Source: Hyphomicrobiales bacterium
Lineage (GTDB): Bacteria > Pseudomonadota > Alphaproteobacteria > Rhizobiales > Beijerinckiaceae
Length of the DNA: 64,000 bases
Assembly: GCA_019075865.1 (NCBI GenBank)
Contig: JAGXAN010000011.1
Coordinates: 1 to 64,000, forward strand
Direction of reading: 5' to 3'
The notes below the pieces were generated by a model. It did not search any database. It saw only the letters and a list, made by a program, of their open reading frames with translations, and had not been told where the DNA came from. Position numbers and translations under genes: made by a program. Positions 18,690 through 28,005 of the stretch are shown here, piece after piece. Within the stretch, counting starts at the first letter, position 1. Every line of letters starts with the position of its first letter.

Positions 18690-19148
18690 TTGGCAGAAAT
18701 CACCCCCCTCAACGCTGGCCAGTCCAAAGGTGTCCAGGACACCAATGCGCGCTGGGTGCCCATTGGCAATGCTGCAGCGCGCAGTGGTTGCGCCATTGAA
18801 ACGATCCGGTTTTATGAAAAAATGGGTATTTTACCAAAGGCCCATCGCACAATGAGCGAGCGTCGCGTCTATAATGATGCTGATATTGCCCGGATATCTT
18901 TCATTCGTCGGGCCCGCGAACTGGGGTTTTCGCTAGACCAAGTGCGCAGCCTGCTCACCCTCGCCGAGGGGCATTCCGGCGCTTGCGAAAAAGTCCATCC
19001 TATCGCCGCCCATCATCTCGATGAGATTGTTACAAAAATTACCGCGTTAAACGCCATGCGACAAGTTCTGGCCGATCTCGTTGCCCAATGCGCCCGCGGC
19101 AACGTCAGCGCCTGTCCCTTAATTGGCGTTTTGTCGGGAACGCCATGA
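18690..19148 (+). CDS. merR: MerR-family regulator, mercury type
   Basis: 152 residues from a TTG at 18690 with AGGAG about 11 bases upstream; an open frame continues further upstream across the operator but lacks family resemblance. The winged HTH begins VPIGNAAARSGCAIETIRFYEKMGIL. The metal-binding cysteines expected in Hg-responsive members are visible: one in GACEKVHPIAAHHL (Cys82 position in Tn501 MerR) and two in QCARGNVSACPLI (Cys117 and Cys126 positions, here 8 rather than 9 apart). It bends the 19-bp-spacer promoter to switch on merA when Hg(II) bridges the subunits. The start codon is the least certain part. Confidence 0.88.
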   Translation: MAEITPLNAGQSKGVQDTNARWVPIGNAAARSGCAIETIRFYEKMGILPKAHRTMSERRVYNDADIARISFIRRARELGFSLDQVRSLLTLAEGHSGACEKVHPIAAHHLDEIVTKITALNAMRQVLADLVAQCARGNVSACPLIGVLSGTP

Positions 19149-19717
19149 ATCGGGTTCTTCCCCTCCGTGCTCGGCGTGTGAATTATGGTTGGGTTTGAAG
19201 CCGAACGCCGCCCAGACGGCAGCCGCAAATGCCTGAACCGAACTTGCCAAATGGGATGGAGAAGCGGAACAGGAGCGTCGAAGGAAAGGCACGCGACAAT
19301 TAAAAAAACGAATTGACATAACATTGAATACATTTAAGACTAAAGTATAATTTAAATGAAAAAAATAATGATTTCATCTAGAGAATATCACCCATGTCAC
19401 TGGTCACCATCCGCAGAGGTATCGGCCCGACGAACGCTAAGGAGGAGCCGTTTGTCCAACCTGCGATGTATGGCGAAGTGGCGACGAGAGCCTTGTATCG
19501 ATACACGCTTGACGTGAGCGAAGCCATTGCTCCCGAGCAGCTGATGGAGTTTGACGTCTCGCGGGGTTAGGGGCCATTATGTCATTTTCTGTAAGTCCCG
19601 CTTCCTGCAAACCCATTCCCGCACGTCAATTCCACCGAAGGCTTCTGGAAGCTGGTGCGCGGCAAGGGGCATTGAGGGCATTGGATAATTCGATACTTAG
19701 AATAAAGGATTGATGCA
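19149..19717 (+). other. Intergenic region with gene debris
   Basis: 569 bases. An open frame of 58 codons at 19394-19570 (MSLVTIRRGIGPTNA to FDVSRG) has coding-like composition but no family I recognise. At 19600-19674 another frame reads NPFPHVNSTEGFWKLVRGKG up to a stop, resembling the tail of a longer protein. Both look like leftovers of lost genes. An AT-rich patch at 19300-19375 separates them from merR. The ChaC-like gene has its own AAAGGA site just before 19718. Confidence 0.35.
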
Positions 19718-20473
19718 ATGAACACGTTGCGCGACCCCTTCGTTCATCACCCTGAGCTTCGTGACAAAATAACGAATCCCGCGACCTCGTTTTTTCGCAC
19801 CTTTAATGTCCGGCAGGTGTTTGAAAATAACCCCGAGTTGCGCTGGGTGCTTGATGAACTGCATACCGACGCTGTCCGTGAGGCGTCACGCCGGGCCATT
19901 CTTACGGCACCCAACGCGGGCGACCTCTGGATTTTCGCCTATGGTTCGCTGATGTGGGACCCTGCCTTCACCTTTGCCGAGGTGCGGCGTGCGGTCGTCC
20001 CCGATTATGCGCGCAGGTTCATCCTCAAGGATACCTGGGGCGGGCGCGGATCGCGTGAGGCACCGGGCCTGATGGCGGCACTCGACAAAGGCGATTCTTG
20101 CGACGGATTGGTCTTTCGCATCGCGCACAAGCTGATCCATAGCGAAACCGAGATACTTTGGCGGCGCGAAATGATCGGGCCAGCCTATCAGCCGCACTTT
20201 GTCACGGCGCTAGTGGCAGGCAAGCCGCTTCGTGCGCTGACCTTTGTCGCGGATCACGCGGCAAGAAGCATCAGGCCAAATCTGACACACGCCGAGCAGG
20301 TATCCTATTGCGCCACCGGGACGGGCATATTGGGAACGAGCCACGAATATTTATGCAACATTGTCAGCCAGTTTGCCGCGCTCGGAATCATAGATCAGCC
20401 CTGTACGCAGTTGCTAAGCGACGTTGAGGCTTTCATGCGAGCAAACCCGTTGAAAGCGAACGGACGTGTATAG
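19718..20473 (+). CDS. ChaC-like gamma-glutamylcyclotransferase
   Basis: 251 residues. The family signature FAYGSLMWDPAF appears at ~69-80, followed by RRFILKDTWGGRGSREAPGLM and GLVFRIAHK, as in ChaC proteins. These act on glutathione in the cytoplasm, releasing 5-oxoproline and Cys-Gly. The usual catalytic Glu should lie in the region ETEILWRREM. Length is slightly above the ChaC norm because of an extra ~65 N-terminal residues. It sits 570 bases after merR and before an MDR reductase and a flavoprotein; a link to thiol stress is plausible but unproven. Good AAAGGA ribosome site. Confidence 0.85.
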   Translation: MNTLRDPFVHHPELRDKITNPATSFFRTFNVRQVFENNPELRWVLDELHTDAVREASRRAILTAPNAGDLWIFAYGSLMWDPAFTFAEVRRAVVPDYARRFILKDTWGGRGSREAPGLMAALDKGDSCDGLVFRIAHKLIHSETEILWRREMIGPAYQPHFVTALVAGKPLRALTFVADHAARSIRPNLTHAEQVSYCATGTGILGTSHEYLCNIVSQFAALGIIDQPCTQLLSDVEAFMRANPLKANGRV

Positions 20474-20573
20474 TGACGGGTAAAGAGCTGCTTTTCCAGC
20501 GGCGAAGCTATCGCAAAAACACAAGTTAATGGGCGATTACAAGACGGCGTTATAATCGTAGAGAGCCACCTTC

Positions 20574-21605
20574 ATGCCAAACCAAATACCAGCCTATGAA
20601 TTGACGTCGCAAAACCGCCAAGTGATTCTTGCCCGCCGCCCGGATGGCGTGCCACAGGCCAGTGACTTTAGCCTCGCGACCATACCAGTGCCAAAGCCAG
20701 CGGCGGGCCAATTTCTGGTGCGCAACATCTATCTGTCGGTAGACCCCGCGCAGCGCGGTTGGGCTTCAGCCGTCGCCAATTATTCCGCGCCTGTGGCCTT
20801 GGGCACGCCGATGCGCGCGCTTGCGGTCGGCGTCGTGGTCGAAAGTGGGCATGTTGATTACCACGCAGGTGATTTTCTATATGGATGGTTCGGCTGGCAA
20901 CACTATGTCGTTGCCGAGCCTGCTCAAGTGGTTTTACGTGCTACTCATGATCTGCCACTGACGGCCTTTGCCAGTTTGTTGGGTATCAATGGCATTACGG
21001 CCTTTCTTGGTCTAACGGAACTTGGCCGACCGATCGCAAGCGAAACCTTGCTGGTTTCAACCGCTGCTGGTTCGGTTGGTAGCTTTGTCGGGCAAATTGG
21101 GCGGCGAATGGGAGCACGCACCATCGGCCTGACGGGAGATGATAGTAAAGTTGCGCGCTGCAAGCAACGCTACGGCTATGATCTGGCGATCAATTACAAG
21201 GCCGCCAACCTTGAAGCATCGATCGCTACGGCAGCGCCAGATGGCATAGACATCTATTTCGACAATACCGGAGGATCAATCCTCGACATTGTTTTGCGCC
21301 GGATGAAGGTGCGCGGCCGCATTGTGCAATGTGGCACGGCATCAATACCCGACTGGACGGTGCCCCCAACCGGACCACGCAATGAGCGCGAAATCCTTCT
21401 GCGCCGCCTCGTTTGGAGCGGATTTTTGATTTTTGACTACATGCAGCGCTACGCGCAGGCTGCGGACGCACTGGCCCAGCTCTATCGTGACGGCGCACTG
21501 GTGTATGACGTTGATATTGAAGATGGCATCGACAAGGCTCCTGGCGCGATTGCAGCTCTGTATGCGGGTGAAAATAGCGGTAAGAAACTGATTTTCGTTG
21601 GCTGA
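20574..21605 (+). CDS. NADP-dependent MDR oxidoreductase (CurA/YncB type)
   Basis: 343 residues of the zinc-free medium-chain reductase group that includes curcumin reductase CurA and prostaglandin reductases. Visible features: YLSVDPAQRGW, LGINGITAFLGLTELG, the nucleotide-binding VSTAAGSVGSFVGQIG and FDNTGGSILD. Members reduce the double bond of alpha,beta-unsaturated carbonyl compounds with NADPH in the cytoplasm. No zinc ligands are seen. It is followed by a perfect hairpin and then a flavoprotein gene. The physiological substrate cannot be read from sequence. Confidence 0.85.
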   Translation: MPNQIPAYELTSQNRQVILARRPDGVPQASDFSLATIPVPKPAAGQFLVRNIYLSVDPAQRGWASAVANYSAPVALGTPMRALAVGVVVESGHVDYHAGDFLYGWFGWQHYVVAEPAQVVLRATHDLPLTAFASLLGINGITAFLGLTELGRPIASETLLVSTAAGSVGSFVGQIGRRMGARTIGLTGDDSKVARCKQRYGYDLAINYKAANLEASIATAAPDGIDIYFDNTGGSILDIVLRRMKVRGRIVQCGTASIPDWTVPPTGPRNEREILLRRLVWSGFLIFDYMQRYAQAADALAQLYRDGALVYDVDIEDGIDKAPGAIAALYAGENSGKKLIFVG

Positions 21606-21677
21606 AGACACCGACTTTCGGCGACTGCCGTGCACTTTGGCTTTGGCGGACGGGTCAAGACCGATTTAACAGAAACC

Positions 21678-21698
21678 GGGATGAGCCACGCTCATCCC
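21678..21698 (+). terminator. Perfect 9-bp hairpin between MDR and flavoprotein genes
   Basis: GGGATGAGC-CAC-GCTCATCCC: nine paired bases and a 3-nt loop, 73 bases after the MDR stop. A T run (ATTTTT) comes only about 13 nt later, so termination would be imperfect. It may act as an attenuating or RNA-stabilising structure. Confidence 0.5.
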
Positions 21699-21735
21699 GC
21701 TCGATCAATGAAATTTTTGCCAAAGGAGCACACGC

Positions 21736-23130
21736 ATGGCGCTTGAGACGGACTATCTTGTGATTGGCGCGGGCATGACAGGGTTGGCCTTTGTCGATGA
21801 ACTCATCAACCACAGCGATGCGCATATTACGGTGGTTGATAAACGCGATGCGCCGGGCGGGCATTGGAACGACGTTTATTCCTTTGTGAATTTGCATCAG
21901 CCGTCCGTTTTCTATGGTGTCGGTTCAACCGAATTAGCCGATTACCGCATCGATACAGCGGGGCCAAATAAGGGCTTCCTCAGCCTCGCCAAAGGGCCGG
22001 AAATCACCGCCTATTGCCACGCCATAATGCGCGATCGGCTATTGCCATCTGGCCAAGTGACCTATCTCCCTTTCACCGAATTTGAGCCGCAAGGCGCGCT
22101 GCACAGCCTGCTATCAGGGGCGCGCGAAACCATCAAAGTGCGAAAAAAGGTCGTCAACGCCGCCCATTACACCAATGTCATTCCGCTGACGCATACACGT
22201 AAATTTAAGGTCGATTCGAACGTCACATGCGTGCCGCCAAATGATCTGCCACGTCTTGCAACACACTTCTCACATTTTACCGTGCTGGGCGCTGGCAAAA
22301 CAGCCATGGATGCTTGCCTGTGGTTGTTAACTCATGGCGCGCCTGCAAGCGCGATAAGATGGATCATTCCCCGCGACGCATGGTTCGTGAACCGTGCCAA
22401 AACGCAGCCAGGACCCGAATTCTTCGACGAGGTTTTCGGCAATTTTGCCGATCAGCGCCAGGATTTGGCGGATGCGACCTCGGCGCGTGACCTTGCCCAC
22501 CGCCACGAAGCCTCCGGTACGTGGCTGCGACTTGATCGCGCCATCGAGCCTACCATGTTCCATGCCGCCGCGATGTCGGAGGGCGAACTTGAAAAGCTGC
22601 GCACCATTTCCGATCAAGTGCGCCTCGGCCGCGTGCATCACATAACCAGTAGTGCCATCTACTTGGAGCGGGGAGAGGTGCCGGCTGTCTTGGGCAATCT
22701 CATGATTGACTGCACCGCGTCGGCCGTCCTGCCAAAGCCCTTACAGCCTGTCTTCGCTGGCGACCAGATCACGATCCAGTTGCTGCGTTTCCCCTTTCTT
22801 CCTTTAAGCGCCGCCATGATTGCGTTTCTGGAGGCTCGTTTTATGGACGATGACGAAAAAAACAAACATTCAACGCCGATCCCTATCCCAGATACAGTGG
22901 AGGATTACTTGCGTATTTTGAAACCCGACATGGATAACCGCCTGCATATCGCGCGAAGCCCGATCTTGCGCGAGTGGATGAGCCTTTCGCGTCTCGATGG
23001 TTATTCGCGCATCGCGGCCAAAGTCGATAAAGGCGATCTCAAAAAGCTGGCAATACTTCATCGTGGACGCGAGGCAAATAAAACAGCCTATGCCAACTTG
23101 CAAAATTTGTTAGCGGCTCTGCCTGTGTGA
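21736..23130 (+). CDS. FAD/NAD(P)-binding flavoprotein, monooxygenase-like
   Basis: 464 residues with AAGGAG before the start. The N terminus has the FAD dinucleotide motif DYLVIGAGMTGLAFVDEL and VVDKRDAPGGHWND. A second nucleotide motif, TVLGAGKTAMDACLWL, lies near residue 180, where NAD(P)H would bind. The arrangement resembles class B flavin monooxygenases and related NAD(P)/FAD oxidoreductases. The Baeyer-Villiger fingerprint is not evident, so the reaction is unassigned. It may work with the MDR reductase upstream, but the hairpin between them argues against a tight operon. Confidence 0.7.
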   Translation: MALETDYLVIGAGMTGLAFVDELINHSDAHITVVDKRDAPGGHWNDVYSFVNLHQPSVFYGVGSTELADYRIDTAGPNKGFLSLAKGPEITAYCHAIMRDRLLPSGQVTYLPFTEFEPQGALHSLLSGARETIKVRKKVVNAAHYTNVIPLTHTRKFKVDSNVTCVPPNDLPRLATHFSHFTVLGAGKTAMDACLWLLTHGAPASAIRWIIPRDAWFVNRAKTQPGPEFFDEVFGNFADQRQDLADATSARDLAHRHEASGTWLRLDRAIEPTMFHAAAMSEGELEKLRTISDQVRLGRVHHITSSAIYLERGEVPAVLGNLMIDCTASAVLPKPLQPVFAGDQITIQLLRFPFLPLSAAMIAFLEARFMDDDEKNKHSTPIPIPDTVEDYLRILKPDMDNRLHIARSPILREWMSLSRLDGYSRIAAKVDKGDLKKLAILHRGREANKTAYANLQNLLAALPV

Positions 23131-23253
23131 ATCAGGGGATCGGCTTCCGCGGTTTCACTCAACAAAGTCCCGTCGGCTTTATACCGGCTTTATAATTGTA
23201 ACCCGTGCGGTTGTGCGGTAATATTTTACTATTAGCGATGCAAAGGTAGCTTT

Positions 23254-24264
23254 TTGGTGACACAGTTTCCAGTTTTTGCGGCGTGGCTTTCAAGCGTCCT
23301 TGTTTTGGCCGTGGTTGGCAACACGCAAGCTGCACAAACGTCGCTTGTTACACTGGACCCGCAGGCACAAATGGCCAGCGGCATTACGCTGACCACCCTG
23401 GTGCTCAAGCCAATTCAACCCAGCATTCATGCCTATGCGCGTGTTATGGATTTGGGGCCACTTATTAGCTTGCGCCAAACCTACCTCACAGCGCGCGCCG
23501 ATAAAGCTGGTGCGCAAGCCCAAGCGGATGCGGCAGACGCAGAATATACCCGCGACAGCACGCTGTTTGCGACCAGTAAAAATGTCTCGCAGAAGGTGCT
23601 GGGTGATACTTTGGCCATCAAGCTCGCCGATCAAGCCAAGGTTGCCGCTGCAGAGGCGGTGCAAAGTGCAGTTGAGGCCAATCTGGTTCAGCAGTTTGGC
23701 AGCGTGCTGACCACGGCTGTATTGGCACCTGATTCTCAGCTTCGCGAGGCGCTGTTCAAGGGTGACAAAACCCTGGTGCAAGTGTCATTACCGATTGATT
23801 TTACGGGCAACGCACCGGCGCGCATCACCCTGCATGGGGCGGATGGGACGGATGTTGAGGCGCTTGCGCTCTCCCCGGCCAGCCAAATCGACCCGATCGT
23901 TCAAGGGCAGACGTGGCTCTATATTGCAGACAAGGCACTGCCATCGGGTCTGCATATTGGCGCGCAAGTGCCTTTGGATACGACAAATATCGGCGAAGAA
24001 GCGAGCATGGGTCTAACAATCGCGCCAAGCGCCATTGTTTGGTATGGCGGTGTGCGCTGGGCCTATGTTCAAACCGCTGCGGATCAATTTGAGCGCAAGC
24101 TTCTACCGCCATGGATCGCGGGGGATACTGGCATGGTGGCCGTTGGCACATTTCAGGCGGGCGATCATCTGGTGACGCGCGGCGCGCAGATTTTGCTGTC
24201 GCAGGAATTACTGCCCAAAGCGATTGCAACCTCTTGCAAAGACCCACCGGAATGTGATGGCTGA
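23254..24264 (+). CDS. RND periplasmic adaptor (membrane fusion) protein
   Basis: 336 residues. The start is TTG at 23254 or GTG at 23257, both behind AAAGG; no ATG fits. A hydrophobic leader (~7-26, ending TQAAQ) is followed by coiled-coil-like Ala/Gln-rich segments around 85-150 (DKAGAQAQADAADAEYTRD) and a beta-rich C-terminal half (WAYVQTAADQFERK, GTFQAGDHLVTRGAQILLSQE), as in CusB/CzcB-type adaptors. The lipoyl part is abbreviated. It bridges the RND pump encoded 43 bases downstream to an outer-membrane channel. No channel gene is adjacent; the TolC-like lipoprotein at 32631 is the nearest candidate. Confidence 0.78.
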   Translation: MVTQFPVFAAWLSSVLVLAVVGNTQAAQTSLVTLDPQAQMASGITLTTLVLKPIQPSIHAYARVMDLGPLISLRQTYLTARADKAGAQAQADAADAEYTRDSTLFATSKNVSQKVLGDTLAIKLADQAKVAAAEAVQSAVEANLVQQFGSVLTTAVLAPDSQLREALFKGDKTLVQVSLPIDFTGNAPARITLHGADGTDVEALALSPASQIDPIVQGQTWLYIADKALPSGLHIGAQVPLDTTNIGEEASMGLTIAPSAIVWYGGVRWAYVQTAADQFERKLLPPWIAGDTGMVAVGTFQAGDHLVTRGAQILLSQELLPKAIATSCKDPPECDG

Positions 24265-24307
24265 TGCGGCAATTGCCTGAAGTTTCCATCATCATGGCGA
24301 AGCGCTG

Positions 24308-27300
24308 ATGCTCAATGGAATTTTGAGATTTTCGCTCCGCCATCGCAGCGCCATCTTTGCTTTGGCCTTACTGCTGCTGGGCTACGGGTTGTTTGCGCTG
24401 ACGCAGGCGCGCCTTGATGTCTTCCCCGAATTTGCGCCACCCATGGCTGTTGTGCAAACCGAGGCTCCCGGCCTTTCCAGCGCGCAGGTTGAAACCCTGG
24501 TGACAGGGCCCATTGAAAACGCGGTGGGTGCCAGCAGCGGCATTGTTTCGATGCGCTCCAAATCCCTGGCAGGGCTATCGATTGTCACTTTGGTGTTCAA
24601 GGACCGTGCGGACATTTATCGCGCCCGCCAAACGGTTTCGGAGCGTCTGAATACCTTGGGCGCGGATTTGCCAATTGGGGTTCATGCCCCGCGCCTGTTG
24701 CCGCTCACCACCGCCACCAGCGTTGTCCTCGTGCTAGGCCTGACCCCGACGGCGCGCGCCAACCCCATATCCGCCCTGCAATTGCATGATATTGCGCAAT
24801 GGACATTGCGGCCGCAATTGATGAGCTTGCGCGGGGTTGCAGATGCAATCGTTTTTGGCGGCGATACACGGCAATTGCAAATCAAGGTTGACCCGCTCAA
24901 ACTGCAACGCGCCCATTTGCGTTTAAGCGATGTGATAGCGGCGGCCAAACGTGCCACGGGCCTGCGCGGTGCCGGGTTTCTGGAGGGGCCAAATCAGCGG
25001 ATCGCCATCACCACCCACGGCCAGGTCACCAGCCCGCAAGCCCTGGCGCAAGTGATTCTGGCCTGGCACAATGGGGTTGGCCTGCGCCTCAGCGATGTGG
25101 CGGAGGTTCAATTTGGTGCAGCCCCCGCCGTGGGGGCCGCCTCGGTTCAGGGCCGCGCGGGAATTATGATGGTGGTTGAAGGCCAATATGGCAGCAATAG
25201 CCTCAATGTCACGAAGCGCCTGGAAGCCAGGCTGACGGCGCTGCAACCCGAATTGACCCGTCAGGGCGTCACCCTGCACAGGGATATTTTCCGCCCCGCC
25301 AGCTTTATCCTTCAAGCCACCGCGCATCTGGGCACCGCATTGGCGCTCGGGGCAGGCCTGGTCATGTTGATATTGTTTTTGTTCTTGCAAAATTTGCGCA
25401 CGGCGCTGATTTCAGCAACCGCTATCCCGCTGTCCTTGTTGGCGGCAATTCTGGTGCTGGAAAATCTGGGCTATTCGCTCAATACGATGACGCTGGGCGG
25501 CCTCGCGATTGCGCTCGGCGAAGTGGTGGATGACGCTATTATCGATGTGGAAAATATCTATCGCCGCTTGCGTGATAATGCCGCGCTCGCGCAGCCCGTG
25601 GGCGCGTTGCGTGTGGTGTTGCGGGCTTGCCTTGAAGTGCGCAGTGCGGTGGTTTTCGCCACTTTCACGGTGATTTTGATTTTTCTCCCCGTCTTGACGC
25701 TTTCGGGCGTCGCCGGGCGGCTGTTTGCGCCGCTGGGCCTTGCCTATATTTTGGCAGTGCTCGCATCCCTGGCCGTTGCTTTAACGCTGACCCCAGCCCT
25801 CTCCTTGGCCTTGCTTGGAAATGGACCGTTTGCGTCGAAGGAAGCGCGCTGGCTCACGACCCTCAAGAGCGCCTATACGGGATTGCTGGTGCAGATCGCA
25901 CGGTTCCCGCGTGCCATTATCGCGGCGGTGGCAGCTTTGTGCATGCTGGCTCTGGCCAGCCTTGTCTTCATCAACACCAGTTTCATTCCGCAATTGCGGG
26001 AGGGGCATTTCATTGTTCATATGGGGCTTGCCCCGGGCACATCGCTCAAGGAGTCGATGCGTGTGGGTGGCCTGGTGTCGGAAAAGCTCCAGCATATTCA
26101 AGGCGTGCGGATGGTGGCGCAACGGGCTGGGCGCGCCAGCGAAGTGGTGGATCCGGTGGGGGTGCAACTGAGCGAATTTGAGGTGGATCTGCTGCCCCTC
26201 AATGGCGCGGGGCAGCAAGCGATTTTGAACAAAATCAAGCTTGCTCTGGCCCAAATTCCGGGCATTTCCACCGCCGTCAACACGTTTTTGACGGAGCGCA
26301 TCGACGAAACCATCTCCGGCTCCACCGCACCGGTGGTGATTAAGGTCTTTGGCACCAACCTTGACGTGATAGACGCCAAGGCGCAACAAATCGCGCAGGT
26401 TATGGGCAAAATCCACGGTGTCGCCAGCGTTGGCATCGATGCGCCGCCCGGCATCCCCGAATTTAGCGTCCGGCTGAATTTGGATGCGCTCAACCAATGG
26501 GGATTGCATAGCCTCGACGTGCTCAGCCAAATCCAAAGCGCCTTTCAAGGAAGCGTGGTCGGGCAAACGCACGACGGCGCGCAAACCCATGATATTGTGG
26601 TGAGCCTAGCGCAATCTGTGCCTGGTGACATTGCACCTTTGCAAAATTTGTCCCTAGTGAATAGCGCGGGCGAGGCAGTGCCGCTGCGGTTGGTAGCCGA
26701 TATCCGCCAGGTTGCGGGGCGCTATGTCATCAGTCATGAGGGCGGGCAGCGCGAGGAAACCGTATCGGTCACATTGGGGACGCGGGCGATTGCCAGTTTT
26801 GAGCGCGAAGCTCGCACTCAAATTGGTGCGTCCGTTGCGCTGCCGCTTGGCACTTATATTGTTTTTTCCGGAGAGAACGAAGCCAGCCAGCAATCGCAGC
26901 GTGATTTGGAAATATACGGGCTATTGGCGCTGGCTGGCATCGGCCTGCTGCTGGCATTTGCTCTCAAGAGGGCTGCCAATGTGGCCTTGGTGGCGCTCAA
27001 TCTGCCTTTCGCGCTGGTTGGTGGTGTCCTCGGCGTGCTGCTCACGGGTGGGCATTTGTCACTGGGTGGCATGGTCGGCTTTGTGACGTTGTTTGGCATA
27101 TCCCTGCGCAATTCCATCATGCTGATTTCGCATTTTCAGCATCTCGTTGAAAAGGAAGGTCAGGGATGGGGCGCGCCGACCGCCTGGCGCGGGGCCGCCG
27201 AGCGGCTGGTGCCTATTTTGATGACGGCACTTGCCACCGGGCTGGCGCTGTTGCCGTTGGCGATTGCCAGCGGCGAACCAGGCAATGAGATTGAGGGGCC

Positions 27301-27412
27301 GATGGCAATTGTCATTTTAGGTGGCCTTGTCACCTCCACCCTTCTCAATCTGAGCGTGCTGCCAATAATGGCTCTGCGGTTTGGTCGCTTCGGCGAGCCA
27401 ACTCGCAACTGA
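24308..27412 (+). CDS. HME-type RND efflux pump
   Basis: 1034 residues, the usual length for CusA/CzcA-type metal pumps, with two sets of membrane helices and two large periplasmic loops. The proton-relay helix reads ALGEVVDDAIIDVEN (residues 402-416, Asp408, Asp409, Glu415), closest to the AxG-type pattern of the Cu/Ag group rather than the DFG pattern of CzcA. In the porter domain FIPQLREGHFIVHMG keeps a methionine at the CusA Met573 position, but the Met623 position (VGVQLSEFEVDL) is Leu. Monovalent copper or silver is therefore possible but not secured. It is paired with the adaptor upstream and followed by a terminator. Confidence 0.85.
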   Translation: MLNGILRFSLRHRSAIFALALLLLGYGLFALTQARLDVFPEFAPPMAVVQTEAPGLSSAQVETLVTGPIENAVGASSGIVSMRSKSLAGLSIVTLVFKDRADIYRARQTVSERLNTLGADLPIGVHAPRLLPLTTATSVVLVLGLTPTARANPISALQLHDIAQWTLRPQLMSLRGVADAIVFGGDTRQLQIKVDPLKLQRAHLRLSDVIAAAKRATGLRGAGFLEGPNQRIAITTHGQVTSPQALAQVILAWHNGVGLRLSDVAEVQFGAAPAVGAASVQGRAGIMMVVEGQYGSNSLNVTKRLEARLTALQPELTRQGVTLHRDIFRPASFILQATAHLGTALALGAGLVMLILFLFLQNLRTALISATAIPLSLLAAILVLENLGYSLNTMTLGGLAIALGEVVDDAIIDVENIYRRLRDNAALAQPVGALRVVLRACLEVRSAVVFATFTVILIFLPVLTLSGVAGRLFAPLGLAYILAVLASLAVALTLTPALSLALLGNGPFASKEARWLTTLKSAYTGLLVQIARFPRAIIAAVAALCMLALASLVFINTSFIPQLREGHFIVHMGLAPGTSLKESMRVGGLVSEKLQHIQGVRMVAQRAGRASEVVDPVGVQLSEFEVDLLPLNGAGQQAILNKIKLALAQIPGISTAVNTFLTERIDETISGSTAPVVIKVFGTNLDVIDAKAQQIAQVMGKIHGVASVGIDAPPGIPEFSVRLNLDALNQWGLHSLDVLSQIQSAFQGSVVGQTHDGAQTHDIVVSLAQSVPGDIAPLQNLSLVNSAGEAVPLRLVADIRQVAGRYVISHEGGQREETVSVTLGTRAIASFEREARTQIGASVALPLGTYIVFSGENEASQQSQRDLEIYGLLALAGIGLLLAFALKRAANVALVALNLPFALVGGVLGVLLTGGHLSLGGMVGFVTLFGISLRNSIMLISHFQHLVEKEGQGWGAPTAWRGAAERLVPILMTALATGLALLPLAIASGEPGNEIEGPMAIVILGGLVTSTLLNLSVLPIMALRFGRFGEPTRN

Positions 27413-27489
27413 CTTTGGCGGGATAAATTAACATATTTCAATTAGAGACCCGCTATTTCAGAACATTGTTACCGTCGATAATATTTTAA

Positions 27490-27529
27490 GGCCTGTCAGA
27501 AAATTCCGACAGGCCAATGCGGCCTTTTT
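27490..27529 (+). terminator. Rho-independent terminator after the RND pump
   Basis: GGCCTGTC and GACAGGCC form a perfect 8-bp stem (27490-27515). An alternative stem AGGCC-AATGC-GGCCT is followed directly by TTTTT (to 27529). It lies 78 bases after the pump stop. Confidence 0.7.
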
Positions 27530-27670
27530 CGTCAACAATTGCGCGATTGTGAGTGCGGCCAAATGTAGGTCGACAATAAAATAATCACCGCCGACCCTGT
27601 GCATCATCTTGTTTGGGAAAGCCATTGTTTTTGCGTGACATACCAGCCAAGCATCAACACATAGATTTTC

Positions 27671-27925
27671 CTATTTCATCGTTAGACCAGCCTTGGTTAT
27701 TCCCGCTGACACCGCCGTGTTGCAAGCTTTGTCATCGTCGCCTTTGAGGGCGGCAACTGCTTTGACCTTAGCCTCTTCCAGTGCGGCGGTTTGGTCTGGC
27801 GTTAAGTTTGGTGTCTTGAAGGCTTGCTCAAGCTGGATGAGATCACTCTCGCAATCGGCGCGGGCGATGCCAGTGACAGCTAAGGCAAATGTTGCGGCAA
27901 GGAGTATGATTTTCATCTTGGTCAT
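27671..27925 (-). CDS. Small secreted protein, unknown function
   Basis: 84 residues from the ATG at 27925, which has GAAGGA 6-7 bases upstream. A clear Sec signal peptide (MKIILLAATFALAVTGIARA) leads to a ~60-residue mature helical protein with two cysteines (DCESD and KACNTA) that could form a disulfide. No family is recognised. It lies 80 bases after the COG4705 gene on the same strand and could share its transcript, possibly under the two-component system upstream. Confidence 0.65.
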   Translation of the reverse strand: MTKMKIILLAATFALAVTGIARADCESDLIQLEQAFKTPNLTPDQTAALEEAKVKAVAALKGDDDKACNTAVSAGITKAGLTMK

Positions 27926-28005
27926 TGGTTTATCCTTCAGAGTTATACGTGCATTTTTGGAATAATGGCTGGCGCTGCACCTTTGCCAGACCAACAGTGT
28001 CGGCT

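Noticed and set aside
25781-26590. Minus-strand open frame of 269 codons inside the RND gene
   Set aside because: Complement shadow of the pump; no ribosome site or motif.
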